Shown here: piece by piece, positions 1 to 6,842 of the stretch
How positions within the stretch are numbered: position 1 is the first letter of the stretch
Layout: every line of letters starts with the position of its first letter
From: Lysobacteraceae bacterium
GTDB taxonomy: Bacteria; Patescibacteriota; Patescibacteriia; JAACEG01
Direction: 5' to 3'
NCBI GenBank assembly: GCA_011682665.1
Contig: JAACEG010000018.1
Coordinates: 1 to 8,765 of the forward strand
DNA: 8,765 nt
Notes under the pieces: model-generated
Databases searched by the model: none
The model's input: only the letters and a program-made list of their open reading frames with translations
What the model was told of the DNA's origin: nothing
Made by a program: the position numbers and the translations under genes

Positions 1-31
1 CCCTATTTAGGAGAGGTTAGGTGGGGTAAAA
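1..31 (+). repeat. Partial REP-like GC-rich hairpin repeat
   Basis: An imperfect hairpin (CCCTATTTAGGAG) is followed by the tail AGGTTAGGTGGGGTAAAA. The tail closely matches the reverse complement of about 4316-4337 (AGGTTAGGAGGGGTAAAA), so this is another copy of the hairpin family seen in the gaps at 2849, 4213 and 6881. It is cut by the window edge and ends just before the first gene, so it forms that gene's upstream leader. Confidence 0.55.
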
Positions 32-43
32 AAATAGAAAAAT

Positions 44-280
44 ATGTTAGAATCTTATTTACAAAAAAATATTTGGCTTATTATTTTAACATTAATTTGG
101 GTATTGCCATGGAAAGGTGTGGCCTTATGGAAGGCTGCGCAAAATAAGCATTTAGCATGGTTTATCGCAATGCTTATTATTAATAGTTTTGCTGGATTAG
201 AGATTCTTTATATTTTTATTTTTAGTAAGACTGAAAAAAACAAAAGAAAGTTTAATTGGAATTTGTTTAATAAAAAATGA
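44..280 (+). CDS. Small two-helix membrane protein, DUF5652-like
   Basis: A 78-residue protein with two hydrophobic helices (about residues 9-28 and 38-60) and a basic, Lys/Asn-rich C-terminal tail. Between and around the helices are W-V-L-P-W-K-G-V-A-L-W-K-A-A, a W-F-I pair and the stretch NSFAGLEILYIFIF. From memory this pattern (WKG-ALW-A followed by N-x(4)-LEI-YIF) is that of the DUF5652 family, common in Patescibacteria and of unknown function. It should sit in the cytoplasmic membrane. No Shine-Dalgarno site precedes the ATG; the leader is a repeat tail. The stop is only a few bases before the next promoter, so it is probably transcribed separately from the VanW unit. The family call rests on memory of the motif. 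Confidence 0.75.
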   Translation: MLESYLQKNIWLIILTLIWVLPWKGVALWKAAQNKHLAWFIAMLIINSFAGLEILYIFIFSKTEKNKRKFNWNLFNKK

Positions 281-285
281 TATTC

Positions 286-315
286 TTGACATTATTTTAA
301 TTTAATGTTTATAAT
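286..315 (+). promoter_or_regulatory. Sigma70-type promoter for the VanW unit
   Basis: TTGACA at 286-291 and TATAAT at 310-315 are both perfect consensus hexamers, separated by 18 bases. Transcription should start near 322, giving a leader of about 25 bases before the ATG at 347. It lies directly after the stop codon of the 78-residue gene and points to the two-gene unit 347-2609. Confidence 0.75.
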
Positions 316-346
316 AATTTTTTATTGAATATAAAAATTATTATTT

Positions 347-682
347 ATGAAAATATTTTCTAATTTTGAAGGAGGGGGAATCAAAAAAAATTTTGAGCCT
401 GTAAAAGAAAATAAAATTAAAGATATTGAACCGTCGCGAGAAAGAGGAAAAGAAGAAAAATTTGAAATACCGCATTCCCTGGGAGGATACTTTAAAGAGA
501 ATGAAGACAGCACTATTGATATTGAAACGAAAAACGGAATTTTAAGAAAAATGCCAAAAGATATTTTGTCGAAAGATTTACAAGAAAAAAAAGAAGGCGA
601 ATTATTCATAACTTTTGCCGATCGTTCTGAAATATCCAAAGAGATTCTTAATAAATTATTGAAAGATGACCAAAATGACTAA
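347..682 (+). CDS. Uncharacterised 111-residue protein upstream of VanW gene
   Basis: I do not recognise this protein. It is highly charged and rich in Lys and Glu, has no membrane segment or signal peptide, and should be cytoplasmic. The N-terminal third looks disordered (Gly-Gly-Gly near residue 10, then many Lys/Glu/Pro). The rest (about 40-108) could fold and ends in an acidic helix-like tail. It is supported as a real gene by the consensus promoter just upstream and by a 17-base overlap with the next gene, a typical sign of coupled translation. No ribosome binding site precedes the ATG; a GGAGG at 371-375 lies inside the gene but has no in-frame start after it at a useful distance. Confidence 0.6.
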   Translation: MKIFSNFEGGGIKKNFEPVKENKIKDIEPSRERGKEEKFEIPHSLGGYFKENEDSTIDIETKNGILRKMPKDILSKDLQEKKEGELFITFADRSEISKEILNKLLKDDQND

Positions 683-2609
683 AAATAAACCAAGTTTTTT
701 AAAAATTGTTTTTAGAAGCCAATGGTTTATTTTTTTTATTTTAAATTTTTTATTTTTTACTATTTTTTTATGTATTTCAATTTTTATTTTTGAATTTCAT
801 TATAATGACAAAATTTATCCTGGGATAAAAGTAAACAATATAGATTTGTCAGGTCAATCACGCGATGAAGCATTGAAAAAAATGCGTGAAGCAAGCGAAA
901 GAATAATGAATGAAGGTATTTTTTTTAAGTATAAAAAAAAAGAAGTTATAATAGGATCAACTTTTATAGCAACAGAAGATCCAGGACTGTCAAAAGAAAT
1001 AATTTTTTTTAATGATAGAAAAACAGTTGATAAAGCTTATCAAAAAGGCAGAGGAAAGAGTATTTTAATGAATTTAAAAGATCAGGCATTTATTTTATTA
1101 AAACATAAAAAAATTAAAGCTGATTATACTTTGAATAAAAAAGAATTAAAAGAAGCTTTAGTTAGCAATTTTTCTAGTTTAGAGAATCCAGGAGAAGGAG
1201 CTAAAGTGAAAATTGAAGTTAAAAGGAATAAATTTATAGTTGGAGTAATTCCAGAAAAATTGGGAAGAAGCTTTGATTATGATTTAGCTCTTCGGCAAAC
1301 AGAAAATAATTTAAGTTCCTTTTCTTCTGATCCGATTAAAATGTATATGAAAACAGATTATCCAAAAATTAAAGTAAAAGATGTTCAAAAAATATTGCCT
1401 TTGGTAAAAAAGGTATTAGATATTTCTCCGGCCAAATTATCTTATAAATGTTTTATTAAAGATAAGACAAAAGATCTTTGCGCTAAAAATTTTAAAGATA
1501 TTATAATAAGCAAGGAAGAATTAGCTAAATGGGTTGATTTAAAGACTGAAAACAATAATTTAAATGTAGAATTTAATAAAAATAAACTTACTGATTATTT
1601 AACAAACATTGGGAAAGATATCAAGATACCAGCTAAAGACGCTAAATTTAAAATTGAAAATGGAAAAGTCTCTGAATTTCAGTCAAGCAAGGATGGTCTC
1701 AAATTAAACATTAAAAAAACGTTATTAGAAATAGAAAATAAATTTTTAATCCAAGCAACTTCAACTGCTTTTTTAATAGTAGAAAAGGAAAAAGCAAAAA
1801 ATTCAATAGATGATATTAATGATCTTGGTATTAAAGAATTGATTGGAATAGGAAAATCAAATTTTAGCAAAAGTCCTAATAATAGACGGCATAATATTGC
1901 TATTGGCGCAAAATCTCTTAATGGATTATTAATAAAGCCTGATGAAGAATTTTCTTTAGTTAATAATTTAGGAGAAGTTAACGCGGCAACTGGATATTTG
2001 CCTGAATTAGTTATTAAGGGAACTAAAACAGTGCCTGAATACGGAGGAGGACTTTGCCAGATAGCTACCACTATTTTTAGAGCGGCTCTTAATACCGGTT
2101 TGCCTATTACGGAACGCAGACCACACGCTTATCGTGTTTTTTATTATGAACCGGCTGGGACGGATGCGACAGTTTATATTCCTAAACCAGATGTAAAATT
2201 TGTAAATAATACTGGAAAATATATTCTAATCCAAACGAAAATAAATAAAAATGATTTAATTTTTGAATTTTGGGGAACTTCTGACGGAAGAAAAGTAGAA
2301 ATCTCAAAACCAAAAATTTTTAATATAGTTGCCCCCGGTCCTACTAAAATTATTGCAACCGAAGATTTAGATCCTGGTGTAAAGAGATGTACGGAAAGTT
2401 CGCATAATGGCGCTGATGCGGAATTTACGCGTAAAATTACCACGGCAGATGGGAAGGTCAACAAAGAAACTTGGTCAAGCCATTATCGTCCTTGGAGAGC
2501 AGTTTGTTTAGTCGGGAAAGAAAAAGAGGAGGTTACAGGCAATACTGATAATAAAAATTTTGAATCTATATTGCCTGAAAATAATACTTCTAATAAAAAC
2601 AAAGAATAA
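666..2609 (+). CDS. Membrane-anchored VanW family protein with peptidoglycan-binding-like domains
   Basis: A 647-residue protein. A short basic N-terminus is followed by one long hydrophobic helix (about residues 19-43), so the bulk should lie outside the membrane. Residues about 55-170 and 280-375 look like the paired PG_binding_4 (YoaR-like) domains usual ahead of VanW. The VanW domain spans about 395-535 and contains the family signature GGGLCQIATTIFRAAL (460-475), with RRPHAYRV and the aromatic-rich YYEPAGTDATVY after it. A G5-like strand-rich segment (about 540-615) closes the fold, and the last 30 residues are low-complexity. VanW-type proteins are found in vancomycin-resistance clusters and widely elsewhere; their biochemical role is not settled, though a cell-wall link is likely. 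A second ATG at 675 is an equally possible start. The gene overlaps the preceding one by 17 bases and shares its promoter. Nothing here points to vancomycin resistance as such. Confidence 0.88.
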   Translation: MTKMTKNKPSFLKIVFRSQWFIFFILNFLFFTIFLCISIFIFEFHYNDKIYPGIKVNNIDLSGQSRDEALKKMREASERIMNEGIFFKYKKKEVIIGSTFIATEDPGLSKEIIFFNDRKTVDKAYQKGRGKSILMNLKDQAFILLKHKKIKADYTLNKKELKEALVSNFSSLENPGEGAKVKIEVKRNKFIVGVIPEKLGRSFDYDLALRQTENNLSSFSSDPIKMYMKTDYPKIKVKDVQKILPLVKKVLDISPAKLSYKCFIKDKTKDLCAKNFKDIIISKEELAKWVDLKTENNNLNVEFNKNKLTDYLTNIGKDIKIPAKDAKFKIENGKVSEFQSSKDGLKLNIKKTLLEIENKFLIQATSTAFLIVEKEKAKNSIDDINDLGIKELIGIGKSNFSKSPNNRRHNIAIGAKSLNGLLIKPDEEFSLVNNLGEVNAATGYLPELVIKGTKTVPEYGGGLCQIATTIFRAALNTGLPITERRPHAYRVFYYEPAGTDATVYIPKPDVKFVNNTGKYILIQTKINKNDLIFEFWGTSDGRKVEISKPKIFNIVAPGPTKIIATEDLDPGVKRCTESSHNGADAEFTRKITTADGKVNKETWSSHYRPWRAVCLVGKEKEEVTGNTDNKNFESILPENNTSNKNKE

Positions 2610-2743
2610 AAAAATCCTGCTGATAAAACTGCAGACAAGAAATTTTTAAAAGGAGTTTTTTAGCCAAAGCCGAAAAATCCTTTTAAAAAATTTCCATGCT
2701 TGTCGTGTCTGCAGATCTATAAACAGGATATTTTTCTATGTAA
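2606..2743 (-). ncRNA. Candidate structured small RNA (or large bidirectional terminator hairpin)
   Basis: The stretch folds back on itself almost completely. The outer stem is ATCCTG (2614-2619) with CAGGAT (2724-2729). A 9 by 9 internal loop follows, then the perfect 9-bp stem CTGCAGACA (2629-2637) with TGTCTGCAG (2706-2714). A bulge of about 11 bases lies on one side only. The long stem 2639-2654 with 2678-2694 (16 against 17 bases, one base extra) comes next, and a T5/A5 stem encloses an 11-base loop. Read on the minus strand, it has a good promoter just upstream (2750-2777), would start near 2743, and ends in a run of seven T after the outer stem. That gives a complete unit of about 137 bases. 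The minus-strand T run overlaps the VanW stop codon. A simple terminator for the VanW gene, or a decayed inverted-repeat element, would explain the hairpin but not the promoter. I cannot assign it to a known RNA family. Confidence 0.4.
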
Positions 2744-2749
2744 TATTAT

Positions 2750-2777
2750 ATAATAACATATAAAAAAGATTTGTCAA
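2750..2777 (-). promoter_or_regulatory. Minus-strand promoter with extended -10, facing the hairpin RNA
   Basis: On the minus strand, TTGACA (plus 2772-2777) is followed after 16 bases by TATTAT (plus 2750-2755). A TGT directly before it gives an extended -10. Start of transcription is expected near 2743, running leftward through the hairpin structure toward the VanW 3' end. There is no protein-coding frame on that strand for it to serve. Chance matches in such AT-rich DNA are possible, although the -35 is a full consensus. Confidence 0.5.
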
Positions 2778-2848
2778 GACAAAAAAACACAAAACGCATT
2801 TATAGACTTGTCGCGTAATTAATTTTTACTGCAATCTTTATATTTTTA

Positions 2849-2936
2849 ATCCTCCTTTGGCAAAGGAGGCTGGAGGATTTTTAAATTTTTAATTATAAAA
2901 TCCCCTCTTAATTTCCCTTTGCTAAAGGGGGAAATA
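2849..2936. repeat. Pair of inverted REP-like hairpins (BIME-like)
   Basis: A perfect hairpin CCTCCTTTGGCAAAGGAGG (2851-2869) has the tail CTGGAGGATTTT. An AT spacer follows, then the same unit in reverse: tail AAAATCCCCTCTTAA (2897-2911) and hairpin about 2912-2934 (CCCTTTGCTAAAGGG core). The whole block closely matches 6909-6994 in the same orientation. Such hairpin-plus-tail pairs resemble REP/BIME elements mobilised by IS200/IS605-related Y1 transposases; that link is inference and no transposase gene lies in this window. The rest of the 362-base gap, 2778-2848, is AT-rich and I see nothing else supportable there. Confidence 0.75.
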
Positions 2937-2971
2937 ATTTGAAAATTTTGACAGATCATTAAAATATTTAT

Positions 2972-4192
2972 ATGAAATGCAAAAAATTTATATTTGAAAA
3001 TTATAATTTTGATTTTAATTCAGGCAAAACAATTTTAAATTATTCGATTGATGAAAAAATTAAATTTAGCGAGATTTTGTTTTTTCCGATTAAAAAATTA
3101 GATAAAAATAAGTTAAAGAAAAAAAAAGATTTTATCAATAAAGTTTTATTCAATCTTCATTTAGCAGGGGGATTAAGTTATTGGAAAACCTATTGTCCGC
3201 AAAAAATTATAATAAAATCAGGGAAAATCAATAAAGAACAGGCGAAATTTTGGAATAAACTATATTATAAAGGCATGGGCCAATTTTATTTTGAAAATAA
3301 ATTAGATCCAAAAAAAACAGCTCCTGAATTTCCTTATAAAGATTTTAAAATTAAGCCAATAAAATTAAAAAATTTAAAATCAAATCTTTTGCCCTGGGGC
3401 GGAGGCAAAGATTCAATTGTTTCTTCAGAAATTTTGAAGAAACAAAAAAAAGATTTTACTTTGTTTTATGTCGGAGATTCAATTCCTCAGAAAAATACGG
3501 CAAAAATCGCGAAAAAGAAAACAATTATTGTAAAAAGAATAATTTCTCCAAAATTAAAAAAATTGCCAAAAGCTTATAACGGCCATATTCCTGTTTCAGC
3601 TTATTACGCTTTCGTAGAAGTTTTCACAGCAGGGCTTTTTGGATTTAAAAATATTGCTATGTCAAATGAAAAAAGCGCTAATTATGGAAACATTTTGTAT
3701 AAAGGGCTGATGGTTAACCATCAGTATTCCAAAAGCCAAGAATTTGAAAAAGATTTTTCAGAATATTTAAGCAAGTTTATAACAAAGGACATAAAATATT
3801 TCAGTTTGTTAAGAAAAATGAGCGAAATAGAAATCGCTGAACAATTTACGCAATATCCGAAATATTTTAAGTATTTTTCCAGTTGCAATACTAATTTCAG
3901 GCAGAATAAAAGAAAAAGGCCAAAATCAAATTTATGGTGCGGATCCTGCCCAAAGTGCGCTTTTGTGTTTTTAATTCTCAGCGCTTTTCTTTCTAAAAAA
4001 AAGCTGTTAAAAATTTTCAAAAAAGATTTATTCAATGATCCAAAATTAGAAAATACTTTTTTAGAGCTTTTAGGCAAAAAAAATCACAAGCCCTTTGAAT
4101 GCGTTGGAACCCCGGAAGAAGTGAAAAAAGCGTTGTCTCTTGTTATAAAAAAACAGGAATTTAAAAATAGTTATTTTATAAAAAAACAGTAG
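2972..4192 (+). CDS. murL: UDP-MurNAc-L-Ala-L-Glu epimerase (MurL)
   Basis: A 406-residue cytoplasmic protein with the MurL pattern as I remember it. It has a conserved N-terminal segment (FxxxNxxF to LNYSIDE and F-SEILFFP, about 6-40), PWGGGKDS (141-148, a PP-loop-like nucleotide-binding motif), NGHIPVSA (203-210), SNEKSANYGN (231-240), HQYSKSQEFE (250-259), the cysteine motif WCGSCPKCAFVFL (322-334) and FECVGTPEEV (376-385). MurL was described in Xanthomonas oryzae, where it inverts the terminal L-Glu of UDP-MurNAc-L-Ala-L-Glu to D-Glu with ATP, acting after MurD2. The N-terminal motif supports the ATG at 2972, although no Shine-Dalgarno site precedes it. The downstream murD and ddl genes support a cell-wall role. 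Such genes are often labelled hypothetical in Patescibacteria. The specific reaction is inferred from motif recall and context. Confidence 0.85.
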   Translation: MKCKKFIFENYNFDFNSGKTILNYSIDEKIKFSEILFFPIKKLDKNKLKKKKDFINKVLFNLHLAGGLSYWKTYCPQKIIIKSGKINKEQAKFWNKLYYKGMGQFYFENKLDPKKTAPEFPYKDFKIKPIKLKNLKSNLLPWGGGKDSIVSSEILKKQKKDFTLFYVGDSIPQKNTAKIAKKKTIIVKRIISPKLKKLPKAYNGHIPVSAYYAFVEVFTAGLFGFKNIAMSNEKSANYGNILYKGLMVNHQYSKSQEFEKDFSEYLSKFITKDIKYFSLLRKMSEIEIAEQFTQYPKYFKYFSSCNTNFRQNKRKRPKSNLWCGSCPKCAFVFLILSAFLSKKKLLKIFKKDLFNDPKLENTFLELLGKKNHKPFECVGTPEEVKKALSLVIKKQEFKNSYFIKKQ

Positions 4193-4212
4193 GGAACAAA
4201 AATTTTTGTTTC
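4193..4212. other. Perfect AT palindrome after murL stop
   Basis: AACAAAAATTTTTGTT (4195-4210) is a 16-base perfect palindrome beginning two bases after the murL stop, extended by one G-T and one G-C pair. It could be a weak AT-only transcript end or a protein-binding palindrome. It lacks the GC stem of a normal intrinsic terminator. Confidence 0.3.
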
Positions 4213-4399
4213 ACAAGTCTCCCCCCTAATATAGGGGAGGAAACCATTATTCTCGCTCTCCCCCTTGTAGGGGGAGTTAGAGGGGGCATTTTAATTTTTA
4301 ATTTCCAATTTTCAATTTTTTACCCCTCCTAACCTCCTCTTTGCCAAAAGGGGATTATAACTATAAAAATAATATTATTTCATAATCTAAAAATTAATA
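4213..4399 (-). mobile_element. Degenerate MITE-like repeat block forming the murD leader
   Basis: Three GC-rich hairpins fill the murL-murD gap: CCCCTA/TAGGGG (4223-4237), CTCCCCC/GGGGGAG (4258-4276, with tail TTAGAGGGGGCATTTT), and an inverted unit with hairpin 4334-4353 and tail CCCCTCCTAA (4323-4332). The right end, read on the minus strand, aligns with the left end of the element at 6842. Both contain AAATAATATTATTTC (4367-4381 and 6860-6874) next to an ATAGT and then a CCCC(T)n hairpin. The terminal GATTATGAAAT (4378-4388 reversed) equals the corresponding part of the left end of the element at 8559. A matching left end near murL is not visible, so the copy is probably eroded. It ends at the murD start codon. 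Confidence 0.55.
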
Positions 4400-5778
4400 T
4401 GCAATTGAAAAAAATATTACAAAAGAAAATTATTATTTTAGGATTTGGCAGAGAAGGTCTTTCTACTTTTAAATTTTTAAGAAGTTTAAATAAAAAAAAA
4501 GAAATTATTATCGCAGATAAAAAAAATTTGTCTGATTTTAAAAAAACAATTCCCAAAAAAATTTTAAAAGATAAAAATGTTGAGTTTTTTTTAGGGGAAA
4601 AATATTTAAGTTGTTTAAAAAGTGGAGAAGTAATTATTAAGTCTCCTGGAATTAGTGTTTTTAAAATAAAAGAAATCAAAAAAGCTAAAAAAAATGGAGC
4701 AATTATAACCTCAGGAGTTAATTTATTTTTTGAAAAAACGCGCGGAAAGATTATTGGCATCACAGGCACAAAAGGAAAAAGCACCACAGCTTCGCTCATT
4801 TATAGTATTTTAAAAAAGGCAAAATTTAAAGTTTATTTATGTGGAAATATCGGCAATCCAGTTTTAGATTATTTAAAATATGATGATAAGAACACTTATT
4901 TTATTATAGAGCTTTCAAGCTATCAGCTTGAAGATTTAGAAAAAAGTCCGGAGATTGCCGTCTTTACTTCTTTTTTCCCCGACCATCTTGATTATCATGG
5001 CAGCTTGAAAAAATATTTTGAAGCCAAAACAAATATTTTTTCGCCAAAAACAAAAATAGTTTATAACGCTAAATTCAAAAAAATTAAAAATTTTTTAAAA
5101 AAATACAAAAAAAATATTCTTTATCCTTGCAACAATAAAACAAATCGCATCAGCAAAGACAATTATTTGGCAATAAACAATAAAAAAATATTTTCTCTTG
5201 ATTCAATGAAATTAAAAGGTAGACATAATAAAGAAAATATTTTGGCCGCAGTAATGGTCGCAAAAATTTTAAAAGTTAATTCAAAAATTATTAAAAAAAC
5301 TGTTTTAAATTTTCATGGGCTTCCGCACCGCTTGGAAGACATTGGAAAATTTAAAAAAATTTATTTTTATGATGATTCTGCTTCTGTTACACCAGAATCA
5401 ACAAGAGAGGCTATAATAACATTAAAAAACAAAAATATAGGAACTATTATTTTAGGCGGGTTGGATAGAGGGTATAATTTTGGTATGTTAGCAAGAACTA
5501 TATTAGAAGCTAAAATTAAAAATATTATTTTTTTCCCTGATTCAGATAAGAATATTTGGGGAAGTTTAAAAAAAAGTTATTTAAAATTTAATAAAAAATA
5601 TTCTTTGCCTGAAAAAAAGTCAGTAAAGAATATGCAAGATTGTGTTCAGCAGTGTTTTAGAGTTACAAGTCCAGAAGAAATTTGTCTTCTTTCTCCTGCT
5701 TCGCCAAGCTATTTGTCTTTTCAGAATTTTGAAGACAGAGGAAATCAATTCAAGGAAGAAATTAAAAAATATTTTTAG
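4399..5778 (+). CDS. murD: UDP-MurNAc-L-Ala--glutamate ligase, probably L-Glu type (MurD2)
   Basis: A 459-residue Mur ligase of normal length. It has an N-terminal Rossmann domain with LGFGREG (14-20), the ATP loop GITGTKGKSTT (120-130), ELSSYQLE (171-178) and PDHLDYHGS (194-202). Lys210 in FEAKTN is in the place of the carbamylated lysine, and KGRHNKEN (273-280) and the C-terminal domain with SPASPSYLSFQNFEDRG (432-448) follow. It ligates glutamate to UDP-MurNAc-L-Ala with ATP in the cytoplasm. The segment DDSASVTPEST (325-335) stands where ordinary MurD has NDSKATN; the Lys and Thr that contact D-Glu in E. coli MurD (K319, T321) are replaced by Ala328 and Val330. From memory, a DDS-x-x-TPEST form is typical of MurD2, which uses L-Glu and pairs with MurL. 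With murL just upstream I favour MurD2; plain MurD remains possible. There is no Shine-Dalgarno site, and the leader is a repeat element. Confidence 0.9.
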   Translation: MQLKKILQKKIIILGFGREGLSTFKFLRSLNKKKEIIIADKKNLSDFKKTIPKKILKDKNVEFFLGEKYLSCLKSGEVIIKSPGISVFKIKEIKKAKKNGAIITSGVNLFFEKTRGKIIGITGTKGKSTTASLIYSILKKAKFKVYLCGNIGNPVLDYLKYDDKNTYFIIELSSYQLEDLEKSPEIAVFTSFFPDHLDYHGSLKKYFEAKTNIFSPKTKIVYNAKFKKIKNFLKKYKKNILYPCNNKTNRISKDNYLAINNKKIFSLDSMKLKGRHNKENILAAVMVAKILKVNSKIIKKTVLNFHGLPHRLEDIGKFKKIYFYDDSASVTPESTREAIITLKNKNIGTIILGGLDRGYNFGMLARTILEAKIKNIIFFPDSDKNIWGSLKKSYLKFNKKYSLPEKKSVKNMQDCVQQCFRVTSPEEICLLSPASPSYLSFQNFEDRGNQFKEEIKKYF

Positions 5779-5813
5779 AAGATCAAATTTTTAAAATATA
5801 AAATAATTGTTTT

Positions 5814-6842
5814 ATGCAAAATAAAAAAATAAAAGTTGCGGTTATTGGTGGAGGACGTTCTAACGAAAGGGATGTTTCTCTAAGAACCAGCCAACAAATA
5901 GCAAAAGCATTGCCAAAAAATAAGTATAATGTTTTTTTAATTGAAATTACAAAAAATAAAAAATGGCTGTTTAAAGGCGAGTTTGGAAAAAATATCCAAA
6001 AAGAAAAAGAATATGAAATTGATATTTTATCTGACAATAATTTTTTAAAAAAGAAAATTGATGTTGCTTTTATCGCCTTGCACGGAAAATTTGGCGAAGA
6101 TGGAAAAATTCAGGCTTTGCTTGATCTAATTGGTTTGCCTTATACTGGTTCAGGAATGTTGTCCAGCGCGTTAGGAATGAGCAAAATTAAAACTTTGGAA
6201 TTTGTGGCAAAAAATAAAATTAGAATTCCAAAACATTTGGCGATTTATAAAGACGATGTTAAGGCAGATTTTTATAAAAATATAAAAAAAAATATCAAAT
6301 ACCCATGCGTTGTCAAACCAAGCGAATCAGGTTCAAGTATTGGAATATCAATCGTGAAAAGCAAAAATCAGCTTTCAAAAGCAACAGACAGCGCTTTTAA
6401 ACAAGACAATGCGATTATTATTGAACAATATATTAAGGGCAGGGAGCTGACTTGTGGAGTTATGGGAAACACAAATCAGACAGAATTAACTTCTTTACCA
6501 ATAGTTGAAATTATTACAAAAGATACTGATTTTTTTGATTATCAAACTAAATATTTTTCAAACACTGTCCAGGAAATATGCCCGGCCAAAGTCAGTCCTA
6601 AAATAACAAAAAAAGTTCAGGAGCTTGCGAAAAAAGTTCATAGCGCGTTATGGTGCGACGGTTTAACCCGCTCGGATTTTATTTTATCAGATAGAGACAA
6701 AAAAATTTATTTTTTAGAAATTAACACAATTCCCGGACAAACAAAAGCAAGCTTATGCCCTAAAGAAGCAAAAGCTATTGGCCTAAAATTCAGCGATTTT
6801 TTAGAAATGCAAATTAAATTGGCGTTTGAAAAAATTAAATAA
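5814..6842 (+). CDS. ddl: D-alanine--D-alanine ligase
   Basis: A 342-residue ATP-grasp enzyme of usual Ddl length. It contains GGGRSNERDVSLRT (12-25, catalytic Glu18), HGKFGEDG (90-97), YTGSGMLSSALGMSK (110-124), KPSESGSSIGI (168-178), the FFDYQTKY loop (240-247), TRSDF (285-289) and the metal site EINTIPG (302-308). Tyr247, with Glu18 and the Ser in GSS, matches the Tyr-Ser-Glu triad of E. coli DdlB. This points to D-Ala-D-Ala rather than D-Ala-D-lactate formation, although the usual PGMT-SHSL end is altered to PGQTKASL. It makes the dipeptide that MurF adds to the stem. It lies 35 bases after murD, is probably co-transcribed with it, and has no Shine-Dalgarno site. The stop codon TAA touches the first base of the following mobile repeat. 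Confidence 0.93.
   Translation: MQNKKIKVAVIGGGRSNERDVSLRTSQQIAKALPKNKYNVFLIEITKNKKWLFKGEFGKNIQKEKEYEIDILSDNNFLKKKIDVAFIALHGKFGEDGKIQALLDLIGLPYTGSGMLSSALGMSKIKTLEFVAKNKIRIPKHLAIYKDDVKADFYKNIKKNIKYPCVVKPSESGSSIGISIVKSKNQLSKATDSAFKQDNAIIIEQYIKGRELTCGVMGNTNQTELTSLPIVEIITKDTDFFDYQTKYFSNTVQEICPAKVSPKITKKVQELAKKVHSALWCDGLTRSDFILSDRDKKIYFLEINTIPGQTKASLCPKEAKAIGLKFSDFLEMQIKLAFEKIK

Noticed and set aside
666..2609. VanW protein as a vancomycin resistance determinant
   Set aside because: No VanH, VanA/B, VanX or VanRS genes are present, the nearby ligase has the D-Ala-D-Ala type Tyr, and VanW-domain proteins are common in bacteria without resistance.
2948..2976. TTGACA at 2948-2953 as a promoter for murL
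   Set aside because: A -10 at the right spacing (TATGAA, 2971-2976) would overlap the start codon, so transcription would begin inside the gene. The N-terminal MurL motif argues for the ATG at 2972.
3721..4077. Minus-strand open frame inside murL (118 codons)
   Set aside because: It is fully contained in a well-supported gene, has low-complexity composition and no start signals; it is a shadow of the coding strand.
4341..4367. TTGCCA with TATAAA as a murD promoter
   Set aside because: The spacing is only 15 bases and the -35 lies within the repeat hairpin; the match is weak in such AT-rich DNA.
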